From an uncultured Clostridia bacterium (GTDB lineage Bacteria; Bacillota; Clostridia; Saccharofermentanales; DTU023), in the NCBI GenBank assembly GCA_937922005.1, contig CAKZWV010000010.1, positions 1-47,486 of the forward strand: 47,486 bases of DNA, given 5' to 3'. The translations under genes and the position numbers were made by a program. The notes beneath the pieces are model-generated. The model saw only the letters and a program-made list of their open reading frames with translations. It did no database searches and was not told the DNA's origin. Positions 33,614-41,556 of the stretch are shown one piece after another; position 1 is the first letter of the stretch; each line of letters opens with the position of its first letter.

Positions 33614-34189
33614 CTAGTTTTTGCCTTGTTTTTCGACAGTGGAATCAACCAGCGGCAAAGGTTCAGCCACCCTACCAGCCCAAGGGCCCTGGGAAATTGT
33701 CATCCAGTGGATCAGGGGCTTTTCAAGCCATCTTTTGAGATGGACATACCAAAAATCCAGGTCAGCCTTGCGAGGGCGGACCAGGACTGCCTCAATCCCC
33801 ATATACTTAGCTGCCCACACATCCGTAAAAAGCTGGTCACCCACCATGAGGGAATGGGCCAGACTCGGATGCTCAGCCTTTAAGGCACGAAGCTTACGAG
33901 ACCAAGGTTTTCCAGCCCCAGAAAGAACCGGCAAACCTAAGGTGGCCGCATATTCTCCCCCCCGGCCCTTACTGGAATTTGAGACCACAAGAAGCTCCAA
34001 ACCAGCCTTCTGCATTTCTGCACAGGCTTGGCGGGCATAGGCATCGGCCTCATGGGCGCCAGTCAAGGCCAGGGTATTATCAATATCTAAAAGCAGACAT
34101 TGGTAACCCTCCGCCACCAGGCTAGCCCAATCGATCCCAAGCAGGGTATCGGTATCATATCGTATGGGAAAAAGCTTTTGCCAAGGCAT
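33614..34189 (-). CDS. yqeG: YqeG family HAD phosphatase
   Basis: HAD superfamily, subfamily IIIA. Motif I is LLLDIDNTL (Asp35 and Asp37), motif II LLVVSNSS and motif III-IV MVGDQLFTDVWAAKYMG, all intact, in a protein of 191 residues, close to the family size. The opening (LFPIRYDTDTLLGIDWASLVAEGYQ) is the YqeG N-terminus. The physiological substrate is not established; relatives act on phospholipid or sugar phosphates. First gene of the long block ending at recN, with AGGA eight bases before the ATG and a candidate promoter at 34297-34325. Confidence 0.9.
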   Translation of the reverse strand: MPWQKLFPIRYDTDTLLGIDWASLVAEGYQCLLLDIDNTLALTGAHEADAYARQACAEMQKAGLELLVVSNSSKGRGGEYAATLGLPVLSGAGKPWSRKLRALKAEHPSLAHSLMVGDQLFTDVWAAKYMGIEAVLVRPRKADLDFWYVHLKRWLEKPLIHWMTISQGPWAGRVAEPLPLVDSTVEKQGKN

Positions 34190-34293
34190 GCGAAAATCCT
34201 ACTCTACTACCCTCATCCGCCCAAAAGATCGTACGACCTAGAAAGCAAAAGATTCCGGAAGGGAATTGGGGTCAAAATGTCGACAAGTGCTTA

Positions 34294-34331
34294 GCTATTA
34301 TGCATCAATTGAAGGGAAAATGCAAAATAGC
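34294..34331 (-). promoter_or_regulatory. Promoter of the yqeG-efp block inside a 12-bp inverted repeat
   Basis: On the minus strand TTGCAT (34325-34320), 17 bases, CATAAT (34302-34297). Both elements lie in the arms of an inverted repeat, GCTATTTTGCAT (34331-34320) and ATGCATAATAGC (34305-34294), with a single mismatch and a 14-base centre. This could be an operator for a dimeric regulator, or a hairpin ending the upstream transcript. The leader to yqeG would be about 100 nucleotides. Confidence 0.45.
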
Positions 34332-34334
34332 GAC

Positions 34335-36356
34335 CTAGGGGGCTGTTTGAGGGACCAGGGCCCGATTTTCTTGGTCTAAGAGGGCAGAGCCCCGGCAAAA
34401 GCGGTCTAATTGCCAATTTCCCGGATACGACAGGGTATTGCCGTTGATCGGAACCTTATCTACGTGAATAAAAGAATCCGCCTTAAAATTATAAGTTTTC
34501 GCCCCAATCCCAGAAAAAAAGCGAAAGCCGTGGTCCAGGAGTATTTGTAAAAGCTCGGGACGGTCATAGCAATTGGCCCCGTCAGGAAATTGATAATTAC
34601 TCATGGGCCCAGTTAGGGGAATGACCTGGTCTTGGAACTTCTGGGTATCGGCCTTGACCTCCTCCAGGCTGGCTGTGCCCAGGTTGAGGCCCGCGTAGCT
34701 GCCCGAGGCAAAAAGATAGCCCCGCTTTTTTAAATGGGCACAGAGGGCCTTGACCTTGTCTTTATTGCGGGGATAGACCTCGTCGGCAAGCTCTAAGGGG
34801 GTAAAACGCCGGCCCTCCCGGAATTTATTAACCTCAGCCAGCTGATCCGGATAGCAAAAATAACCGAGGATCCCGGTAGAGCCCCGCAGGGCAACCGTTG
34901 CCTTGGCCCCATCAAAGCTAAAGTCAGGGTGGGCCTCCACAAAATCATCTAGGATGGAAAAAAGAGACGGAAAAGTTTGAATTTCTCCCTTTTCCCCCCA
35001 GGCCTGGGGATCCTGATAGGCCATGACCTCCCCCTGATCATTCACATCATAGTAAGTGGCGGTACCAGCAAACTGCTCCAAGGGAGACAGGGAAAAAGCG
35101 TCAAAAACAAGAAAAAGAGGCTTTCTTCCAGCGGGAACGATGATTTCCGGTTTTTCTGTCGGATAATGGGCGTATAAGGAACCCTGGACCAAGACATACT
35201 TATGGTCATAAAGATCCTGGAGGAGACTGCGAAACTCCTGGGCCGTGAGGAGACTATTTGAGGCAAAAGAGGCGACATCAGGGTTAACAAAGCCTTGCTT
35301 GGGATTCAAGCACAGGGGATAGACGGAAATCGAATCCACCATGCCTTGGTAGGTCTCCATCTGTTTCGGAAGGCCTGCCATGGCCTCGTCCAAAATGGGG
35401 AGGAGTTCGCCCTGATTTTGGAAGGCCTGGAGCATTTTTTCAACTAAATTCTTAGCGGAAAGGTAATTTTTCTGCGCCACCATAGTCTTTGCCGACTGGT
35501 ATAGTTCATCATATTTTTTCACCTGGAAGGCCTTGAGTCGGTCGAGGGCATAACTTTTGGCAAAGGAGCTAATTTCTGGATCATCAATGATGGACTGCCA
35601 GTGAACCCAGATGGTCTCCCAGTCGGCCTTGGCCTCAATCTCTTGCATCTCGACAAAACGCTGGTGAGCAACCTTCATCCCCTCCTCCTTAGCCCAAAAG
35701 TGCTGGACCACCAAGGCAATGTTATCCAGATCTTTGACCGAATCCATGATGGTATACCAGGTTGAAAAAGGAAGTTGGTCGTCAAGATACTGTTTGGTGA
35801 TCTGGTTAAGGAAGGGAACCAAGTTGGAAGCGGAAATCTCGCCCAAATCAGCCATAAAGGCCATCTGCTTCGGGTTTAGGGCTTCCCCATTTTGCAAAGA
35901 TCCAATCATCTCGCTACAAAGTCCATGGACCTCAATTTCCATTTTGGCTTGTTGGGCCCGGGCCTCTTCCTGCTCTTCTAAAGAAGCTTGAAGGTCGGTC
36001 GCCCGACTTTGGACACGCTTGTAGATCACATAGGCCTCCTGGTACTCTGCGTCAGCTAGGGCCTTGCGAAAGGCTTTGAGGTCTCGCTGACGGTCCAGCC
36101 GTGGCAAAAGAAGGCGGTAGGCCAGTAAACCCAAAGCACCCAGAACTAGGAAGATGGCAAGGAGGAGCAGGCGGTTGGTCCACTTTCTCTCCTGGTCTAG
36201 GCGATAGACCTCCTGGCTTTCTCTGGAAGCTGGGCGCGAAAGCGGCTTCGCTCCCCCGGATCTCTCTTCTCCCCTTTCCTGAGCTGGCGGGGTAAAAAGA
36301 CTAATTTCCCGTAACTTTCTTTGAGAACGCCACTTGTTGCTAAATCCGAAACCCAT
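34335..36356 (-). CDS. Membrane-anchored NodB-like (polysaccharide deacetylase) protein, probably inactive
   Basis: 673 residues: a basic cytoplasmic N-terminus, one transmembrane helix (about 62-82), a helical extracytoplasmic region of about 300 residues, and a C-terminal part (about 390-673) resembling the NodB-like proteins of Clostridia. Similar text includes KPLFLVFDAFSL, SILDDFVEAHPDFSFDGAKATVALRGSTGILGY and SLEEVKADTQKF. In the active family the first motif carries a paired Asp (DD) and a later SHxWGH supplies two metal histidines. Here these are FDA (about residue 418) and SGSYAG (about 550), so the metal site is lost. The start has GGAGGAGG five bases upstream and overlaps a short ORF that follows parC. 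A wall-binding or scaffolding role is inference. Confidence 0.75.
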   Translation of the reverse strand: MGFGFSNKWRSQRKLREISLFTPPAQERGEERSGGAKPLSRPASRESQEVYRLDQERKWTNRLLLLAIFLVLGALGLLAYRLLLPRLDRQRDLKAFRKALADAEYQEAYVIYKRVQSRATDLQASLEEQEEARAQQAKMEIEVHGLCSEMIGSLQNGEALNPKQMAFMADLGEISASNLVPFLNQITKQYLDDQLPFSTWYTIMDSVKDLDNIALVVQHFWAKEEGMKVAHQRFVEMQEIEAKADWETIWVHWQSIIDDPEISSFAKSYALDRLKAFQVKKYDELYQSAKTMVAQKNYLSAKNLVEKMLQAFQNQGELLPILDEAMAGLPKQMETYQGMVDSISVYPLCLNPKQGFVNPDVASFASNSLLTAQEFRSLLQDLYDHKYVLVQGSLYAHYPTEKPEIIVPAGRKPLFLVFDAFSLSPLEQFAGTATYYDVNDQGEVMAYQDPQAWGEKGEIQTFPSLFSILDDFVEAHPDFSFDGAKATVALRGSTGILGYFCYPDQLAEVNKFREGRRFTPLELADEVYPRNKDKVKALCAHLKKRGYLFASGSYAGLNLGTASLEEVKADTQKFQDQVIPLTGPMSNYQFPDGANCYDRPELLQILLDHGFRFFSGIGAKTYNFKADSFIHVDKVPINGNTLSYPGNWQLDRFCRGSALLDQENRALVPQTAP

Positions 36357-36438
36357 CTAAGCCTCCTCCTTTCTGCGTGACATCTAAGACTCTCTCATCC
36401 GGTGCGACAGCTAAGCCTCCTTCCTTTTTTAGCTGCAT
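36340..36438 (-). CDS. Possible 32-residue ORF between parC and the NodB-like gene
   Basis: ATG at 36438 lies five bases after GGGGGAGG and directly follows the parC stop (TAGATG). The product is a short Gly/Lys-rich peptide that ends inside the first codons of the NodB-like gene in another frame. It is built from the 27-bp repeat array, so it may be a by-product of the duplication. It could still couple translation of the downstream gene to parC. No homologue is recognised. Confidence 0.3.
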   Translation of the reverse strand: MQLKKEGGLAVAPDERVLDVTQKGGGLDGFRI

Positions 36439-36458
36439 CTATGCCTCCCCCTTTCCGG
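36354..36458. repeat. Four 27-bp tandem copies of a ribosome-binding-site/start cassette
   Basis: Copies begin at 36354, 36381, 36408 and 36436 (periods 27, 27, 28). Each opens CATCTAAGCCTCC or a variant, which on the minus strand reads GGAGG-CTTAG-ATG. The copy at 36354 provides the actual start of the NodB-like gene. The copy at 36436 contains the parC stop and the start of the 32-residue ORF. The middle copies have lost either the ATG or the Shine-Dalgarno sequence. Confidence 0.8.
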
Positions 36459-38877
36459 AGCGGATCGAATCCGGGAATAAATCAAAGAGGCTATTTTTTT
36501 GTGGGAGATCCTTATCCCGCAAAATCTTCCCTACCGCAGGGAGGGATTGAAGCTGATAAGAAAGATAAAGGTCCGGCACATCAGATAAAGACGGCCAAGC
36601 ATAGACCTCACCCAGCTCATCCCCACTGCGAAGGCGGAAAATCCGGTTACCCTGGGAAGTACGGGAAGATTTGCTCACGACTTGAGAGGCCACATCCAGG
36701 AGGATCGCCCGGCGGTTCTTTTTGGTCACCAGGAGAAGGAGCTCTTCCGAGGCGTTATGGGGGACGTCGTTAGGAGTGCCTGCAGATGCGTCCTCCGGGG
36801 CATTTTTTGAGGCGTCCTCCGAAGGATCTTCCGAATCCTCCTCCCCTGGTCCCAGGGGGCTAGGACGGTAACTCATATAGACCAAGGGGGCCTTCCCGTA
36901 GAAGGCATTTTTCAGGCGACGGCGCTTTTGTTTGGTCGCATAGACCTCCGCTGGGAGGCGGACCGCCTGGGCATCGGCAAAGACAAAGAGAAATTCCCCT
37001 GGATAGGTCTCGGGATCAATGGTCTGGATAAAGACGACCTCCTCCCCTGGATCGAGTTCAAGGAAATTGCTACAAGGCTCGCCCAAGTCCCCCCACTTCA
37101 CCTCCGTCAACTCGTAAATAAAGCGCTTATGGACATTGGCCGTATTGGTAAAAAAGAGAACCTCATCCTTATTCTGAGCCGCCAAAGACTCAACAATATA
37201 ATCCCCATCTTTCAAGCGGTTCTCTTGGTCTTCCCGGACCGCACTAGCCGCCACTTTCTTGCAAAAGCCCTCCTTGGTAAAGAATATTTGCACAGGGTAA
37301 TCTGGTACCAGCTCCACAGCTGGATCCTTGATCACCGACACCTCGTCAGCTGCCACAATCTGGGTCCGCCGCCCCTGCCCATACTTCTTCTTTGCTGCCG
37401 CCAGATCTTCAAGAATCAAGGCTTCTTGGCGCTTTTCTTCCTGAAGGGTCCGCTCGCAGTCCTCGACCTCTTTGTGGAGGACGTCAATCTCCTCAGTCCT
37501 TCGCAACAAATATTCCCGATTCAGGTTCCGAAGTTTTATATCTGCTACCGCTTCGGCTTGGCGGCGGTTAATCTTAAAATGGGCCTCGAGGTTGGCAACC
37601 ACCTCATTTTCCTTGGGAGTCGCCCGGATGATCCGAATGGCCTCGTCAATATCTAAGAGGATAGTCTTTAAGGCTTCCAGGATCTCTAATTTATCCAGTA
37701 AATCTTGGCGTCGTTTGCTTAAAATCCGCCGCAAGGAGGCCTTGCGCCAGGCGAGCCAAGCATCTAAGATCCCCTGGATCCCCAGGACCTGGGGGGTCTG
37801 TCCCAAGAGAACGTTAAAATTGCAAGAAAAGCTACTTTCCAAAGAGGTCAAGTGAAAGAGCTTATTACGCAGGAATTCTGGATCCGTAGAGGCCTTATAT
37901 TCAATAACTACTTTTAAACCATCTAGGTCGGTCTCATCCCGAAGGTCAGTAACTTCCTTGAGCTTGCCATCCTTGACCTGCTTGACCACCTCGTCCATGA
38001 TCTGTTCCAAGGTGGTATTGTAGGGAATCTCCCGGACTGTAAAGGTCCGCTCCTTAGGATCATGGTCTACCAAGGCCCGGAGTTTGAAGGAGCCCCGCCC
38101 AGTCTCATAGATCTGGGTCATCTCCCGGGCATCCCAAAGTAAAAGTCCTCCGGTTGAAAAGTCAGGGCCTGGAAGGAGGTCCAAAAGGATCTTATCCGAA
38201 CTCGGCCAGCCCTTGGTCAAATAGTACGACACGAGATCTGTCAGTTCTTCCAAGTTAAAGGAACAGATGTTACTAGCCATCCCTACCGCAATGCCCTGGT
38301 TGGCATTAAGGAGGATGGTTGGCACCTTAGCCGGGAGTAGGATGGGCTCTTCCAAGGTATTCGAATAATTGGGGACAAAATCAACGGCATCTGCCTCAAT
38401 TTCATCAAAGAGAAGGTCACAAATGGGGGCCAGTTTCGCCTCAGTATACCGGTAGGCCGCACACTGCATATCCCGACTATAAAACTTCCCAAAATTCCCC
38501 TTAGAGTCGATATAGGGGTAAAGGAGGGCCCCATTGCCCCGGGTCATCCTGACCATGGTGTCATAGATGGCCTGGTCCCCGTGGGGGTTAAGGGCCATGG
38601 TCCTCCCCACGATATCGGCCGATTTGGCCCGGGGCCCCTTCATCAGCCCCATCTTGTACATGCAATAGAGGAGCTTGCGGTGGGAGGGTTTGAAGCCATC
38701 AATCTCTGGCAGGGCCCGGGAGACAATGACACTCATTGCATAAGGCATATAATTGTCTGTCAGGGTCTGGGCTACATAAAGCTCCCGGGGTGGATTGAGG
38801 GCTTCCAGCTCCTCCAAACGCTCTAATGCCTCCTCTTTAGCGGTCCGTTTCCTTTTTGATCTCCTATCTGCAGCCAT
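36439..38877 (-). CDS. parC: Type IIA topoisomerase subunit A, clostridial ParC-like
   Basis: DNA breakage-reunion subunit paired with the ParE-like gene upstream. The conserved core TDNYMPYAMSVIVSRALPEIDGFKPSHRKLL, NPHGDQAIYDTMVRMTRGN and the catalytic tyrosine in AAYRYTE (Tyr144) are present, as are GIAVGMASNICSFNL and a long coiled coil. It belongs to the second, divergent topoisomerase set of Clostridia rather than to canonical GyrA. The residue matching E. coli GyrA Ser83 is Gln102; the residue matching Asp87 is Asp106. An acidic Asp/Glu/Ser/Ala/Pro insert near residues 690-725 interrupts the C-terminal domain. GGGAG lies before the ATG. The 28-bp repeat array lies just upstream. Confidence 0.92.
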   Translation of the reverse strand: MAADRRSKRKRTAKEEALERLEELEALNPPRELYVAQTLTDNYMPYAMSVIVSRALPEIDGFKPSHRKLLYCMYKMGLMKGPRAKSADIVGRTMALNPHGDQAIYDTMVRMTRGNGALLYPYIDSKGNFGKFYSRDMQCAAYRYTEAKLAPICDLLFDEIEADAVDFVPNYSNTLEEPILLPAKVPTILLNANQGIAVGMASNICSFNLEELTDLVSYYLTKGWPSSDKILLDLLPGPDFSTGGLLLWDAREMTQIYETGRGSFKLRALVDHDPKERTFTVREIPYNTTLEQIMDEVVKQVKDGKLKEVTDLRDETDLDGLKVVIEYKASTDPEFLRNKLFHLTSLESSFSCNFNVLLGQTPQVLGIQGILDAWLAWRKASLRRILSKRRQDLLDKLEILEALKTILLDIDEAIRIIRATPKENEVVANLEAHFKINRRQAEAVADIKLRNLNREYLLRRTEEIDVLHKEVEDCERTLQEEKRQEALILEDLAAAKKKYGQGRRTQIVAADEVSVIKDPAVELVPDYPVQIFFTKEGFCKKVAASAVREDQENRLKDGDYIVESLAAQNKDEVLFFTNTANVHKRFIYELTEVKWGDLGEPCSNFLELDPGEEVVFIQTIDPETYPGEFLFVFADAQAVRLPAEVYATKQKRRRLKNAFYGKAPLVYMSYRPSPLGPGEEDSEDPSEDASKNAPEDASAGTPNDVPHNASEELLLLVTKKNRRAILLDVASQVVSKSSRTSQGNRIFRLRSGDELGEVYAWPSLSDVPDLYLSYQLQSLPAVGKILRDKDLPQKNSLFDLFPDSIRSGKGEA

Positions 38878-38908
38878 TCTTCTCCCTTTCTAGTTGCTTC
38901 CTCTTCCC

Positions 38909-39018
38909 CTATTAGGCATTGATTATAGCCTTTCCCCCTACTGGGCAGTAATGATAGCTTTTCCCCTGCTGGGTATTGATTATAGCCTTTCCTCTACTGA
39001 GTATCGATCATATCCATA
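38909..39018. repeat. 28-bp tandem repeat seeded by the 3' end of parE
   Basis: Units start at 38909, 38938, 38966 and 38994, each like CTACTGGGTATTGATTATAGCCTTTCC. The last unit is the reverse complement of the final parE codons (encoding MDMIDTQ and stop). The other three lie between the parE stop and the parC start. On the minus strand two units contain TATAAT and one TATCAT. Confidence 0.85.
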
Positions 39019-41051
39019 TACTTGGCTCCGTGACTTTCGATATAGGCCTTTCTCCCTGACAAATTATCCCCCAAGAGTAAATCAAAATACTCCTTCATCT
39101 TAGCAGGTTCTTCCGGTAAAACCTGGATGAGCCGGCGAGTCTTAGGGTTCATCGTAGAGGTCCACATCATCTCGGGCTCATTTTCACCCAAACCCTTCGA
39201 ACGCTGGACTTTGACGGTGCCCTTGCGGCGGGCAAGGGTCTTCAATAGTGCCCGTTTTTCCGTTTCAGAATAGGCAAAATAGGTTTCTTCCCCCCTGTCC
39301 TCCCCCTTTTTCCCCCGGCCTGTTCCGATAAATGTCACTTCAAACAAAGGGGATTCCGCAATATAAACCAGCCCTTCCGTCAATAACTTAGGAGTCAGCC
39401 GATAGAGCATGGCTAGGATCAGGGTACGGATCTGAAAACCGTCTACATCTGCATCGGTGCAGATAATGATCTTCCCCCAGCGCAGCTTGTCCAAGTCAAA
39501 ATTTGACAGGTCTTTAACCCGGTTCCCGTGGAGCTCGGCCCCGCAACCCAGAACCTTTAGGAGATCGACGATAATCTGATTGGAAAAGATCTGCCTATAA
39601 TTGGCCTTGAGGCAATTTAAAATCTTACCACGAAGGGGAATGACAGCCTGAAAGTCAGCATTCCTCGCCATCTTTACTGAGCCCAGGGCCGAATTTCCCT
39701 CCACGATGAAAAGCTCCCGCTCCGCCTGAACCTTCGACTTACAGTCGACAAAATTCGGGACCCGATTTAAAAATCCTCCGGTTCCTACAGAAAGTTTCTT
39801 CTTGAGGTTAATCCTTTGCCGATCCGAACTCTCCCGGCTCCTCTTGTTCACTAAAATCTGGTCCAGGGCCTTCTCAGAGCCAGCTAGGTCCTCCACAAAC
39901 CACAGTTCCAAGGCCTTTTCCAGGAGCTCCGTCAAATACTCCCTAATAAAGCGATTGTTAATAGCCTTTTTCGTTTGATTTTCATAGGAGACATAGTTAG
40001 AAAAGGAAGAGGAAATAAGGACCAAGCTATCAAAAACATCCTGGACCTTGATTTTCTCCTCTTGGGCCTTATACTTGCCCCTCTTTTGGAGCTCTCTATC
40101 AATCGCTCCAAGAAAAGCCGCCTTAGCCGCCCTTTCAGGAGCCCCCCCATAGGCTAAGAAACTTGAATTGTGAAAATACTCCTGGGAGAGAGTATTTTGT
40201 GTAAAACAAAAGGCTACTTCTGCTTTGACATGGTAGTCTTTCAAGTCTTTGCGGTCGCGGCCCATCCCCGTACCCGCATTGGTGATAAGACCGGTAATGG
40301 CATCCTGACCAGCAAGTTCTTCGACCCGCTCGGCAATCCCCCTGCTGGTCTCATAGGACCAAGTCTCCCCAGTCGCTTCATCGTAAAGGTCAAAACGTAT
40401 TCCCGGGTTGACCACGGACTGCTGAGTCAAGATCTCTTGAAAATACTCCAGGGGAATCTCGATTTCAGTGAAGACCTCTAAGTCCGGAAGCCAGTGCTGG
40501 AGGGTCCCCGTAGGCTTTTCTGCCTTTTCCTCCGGACGCAGGTCTCGTTGCTGGAGGCCGGAGACATTCTCCCCCCGGACAAAATCCAGCTGAAAAAGCT
40601 TGTTATCCCGGCGGACCTCGACCTTAAACCAGGAGGAGGCATATTGGGTAGCGCAGGCCCCAAGCCCATTGAGACCAAGACTGAACTCATACTCGGATTG
40701 AGCGTCGTTGGCGTATTTGGCTCCGGCGTAGAGTTCACAGTAGACCAGCTCCCAGTTATAGCGCTTTTCCTTGCGGTTGTAAGCCAAGGGGATCCCCCGA
40801 CCAAAGTCTTCCACACTGATGGAATGGTCTTGGTAGCGACGGACAATAATATGCTTCCCATAACCTTCTCTGGCCTCATCGATGGAATTCGATAAAATCT
40901 CAAAGAATCCGTGGAAACACCCCTGAAGGTCATTGGACCCAAAAATAACCCCTGGCCTGAGCCGGACCCGATCTGCTCCCTTGAGGGCGGAAATACTTGT
41001 ATTATCATAGGTTTTGGGGGGCTGGGATTGGGGGCTGGACGAAAGTGACAT
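38994..41051 (-). CDS. parE: Type IIA topoisomerase subunit B, clostridial ParE-like
   Basis: ATPase subunit of the second type IIA topoisomerase. A GHKL ATPase domain (RLRPGVIFGS, EILSNSIDEAREGYG, VEDFGRGIPLA, GLNGLGACATQYAS) and a transducer are followed by the TOPRIM domain (FIVEGNSALG, IICTDADVDGFQIRTLILAMLYRL) and the C-terminal GLGENEPEMMW and LGDNLSGRKAYIE. The usual EGDSAGG is EGNSALG here, as expected for this divergent set; the DADVDG metal site is intact. AAGGAGGAG lies before the ATG. It is transcribed just upstream of parC. Length 685 residues, near normal. Confidence 0.93.
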   Translation of the reverse strand: MSLSSSPQSQPPKTYDNTSISALKGADRVRLRPGVIFGSNDLQGCFHGFFEILSNSIDEAREGYGKHIIVRRYQDHSISVEDFGRGIPLAYNRKEKRYNWELVYCELYAGAKYANDAQSEYEFSLGLNGLGACATQYASSWFKVEVRRDNKLFQLDFVRGENVSGLQQRDLRPEEKAEKPTGTLQHWLPDLEVFTEIEIPLEYFQEILTQQSVVNPGIRFDLYDEATGETWSYETSRGIAERVEELAGQDAITGLITNAGTGMGRDRKDLKDYHVKAEVAFCFTQNTLSQEYFHNSSFLAYGGAPERAAKAAFLGAIDRELQKRGKYKAQEEKIKVQDVFDSLVLISSSFSNYVSYENQTKKAINNRFIREYLTELLEKALELWFVEDLAGSEKALDQILVNKRSRESSDRQRINLKKKLSVGTGGFLNRVPNFVDCKSKVQAERELFIVEGNSALGSVKMARNADFQAVIPLRGKILNCLKANYRQIFSNQIIVDLLKVLGCGAELHGNRVKDLSNFDLDKLRWGKIIICTDADVDGFQIRTLILAMLYRLTPKLLTEGLVYIAESPLFEVTFIGTGRGKKGEDRGEETYFAYSETEKRALLKTLARRKGTVKVQRSKGLGENEPEMMWTSTMNPKTRRLIQVLPEEPAKMKEYFDLLLGDNLSGRKAYIESHGAKYMDMIDTQ

Positions 41052-41128
41052 GACTCCTCCTTTATGAATGAGGTACGTAATGGGGCTCGTGACGTGATAT
41101 GATGAAGATCTGCAACTGAAAAAAAGCT

Positions 41129-41163
41129 AAAAAAAACCTTGAAACCGGTTTCAGCTTCAAGGT
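41129..41163 (-). terminator. Terminator of the tRNA-Gly/tRNA-Arg transcript
   Basis: Stem of eight pairs, ACCTTGAA (41136-41143) and TTCAAGGT (41156-41163), with an alternative inner pairing around ACCGGT. On the minus strand it is followed by a run of at least seven T residues. It lies between the tRNAs and parE. Confidence 0.85.
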
Positions 41164-41238
41164 AGTGGAATCATTCCAACAAAGTGAGGCCACATTGGCC
41201 TCCGTACTAGGTCTCCTGCTCAGGGCAGGCCGCCTAAA

Positions 41239-41315
41239 TGGTGAACGCAGCAGGACTCGAACTTGCGACCCACAGCTTAGAAGGCTGTTGCTCTATCCAA
41301 CTGAGCTATGCGTCC
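41239..41315 (-). tRNA. tRNA-Arg (anticodon TCT)
   Basis: Full cloverleaf on the minus strand: acceptor GGACGCA with TGCGTTC, D-arm GCTC/GAGC, anticodon arm ACAGC-CTTCTAA-GCTGT with anticodon TCT at 41281-41279, and T-arm with GTTCGAGTC. Discriminator A and an encoded CCA end at 41239. It lies six bases after tRNA-Gly and is probably processed from the same transcript. It reads AGA codons. Confidence 0.96.
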
Positions 41316-41321
41316 ATAAAA

Positions 41322-41395
41322 TGGAGCGGGTGATGAGAATCGAACTCACACGATCAGCTTGGAAGGCTGAAGTTCTACCACTAAACTACACCCGC
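41322..41395 (-). tRNA. tRNA-Gly (anticodon TCC)
   Basis: Full cloverleaf on the minus strand: acceptor GCGGGTG with CACCCGC, D-arm GTTT/GAAC, anticodon arm TCAGC-CTTCCAA-GCTGA with anticodon TCC at 41363-41361, and T-arm with GTTCGATTC. Discriminator T and an encoded CCA end at 41322. First of the two tRNAs in this transcript. Confidence 0.96.
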
Positions 41396-41433
41396 ATCGA
41401 AAAAGGCGTCCCTTTGTCAATTCAACAAGGATC

Positions 41434-41462
41434 ATTCTAGCAGCTTTTTCGAATTTTGTAAA
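41434..41462 (-). promoter_or_regulatory. Sigma-A promoter of the tRNA operon
   Basis: On the minus strand TTTACA (41462-41457), exactly 17 bases, TAGAAT (41439-41434). Transcription would start near 41427, about 32 bases before tRNA-Gly, which fits a stable-RNA promoter. Confidence 0.75.
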
Positions 41463-41490
41463 GGGTCCAGGAGAAAATTATCTAAACTTT

Positions 41491-41551
41491 CCTCCTAAGG
41501 ACCTAAGAGAAATCCAAGGGGGACCTAAGGGATACCTAAGGGATACCCAAG
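41491..41551. repeat. Short degenerate CCTAAGG repeats
   Basis: Five imperfect copies of an approximately 11-bp unit around CCTAAGGGATA, the clearest being the tandem pair at 41524-41545. They fill the spacer between the SH3b gene and the tRNA promoter. No hairpin with a T-tract was seen here, so the upstream unit may lack an intrinsic terminator at this point. Confidence 0.55.
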
Positions 41552-41556
41552 AAATC

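Noticed and set aside
38894..39103. Plus-strand open frame with a repeated PLLGIDYSL peptide
   Set aside because: The peptide repeat only reflects the 28-bp DNA repeat after parE; no ribosome binding site and antisense to parE at its end.
41165..41440. Plus-strand open frame of 91 codons
   Set aside because: It runs through both tRNA genes on the opposite strand and shows no protein family features.
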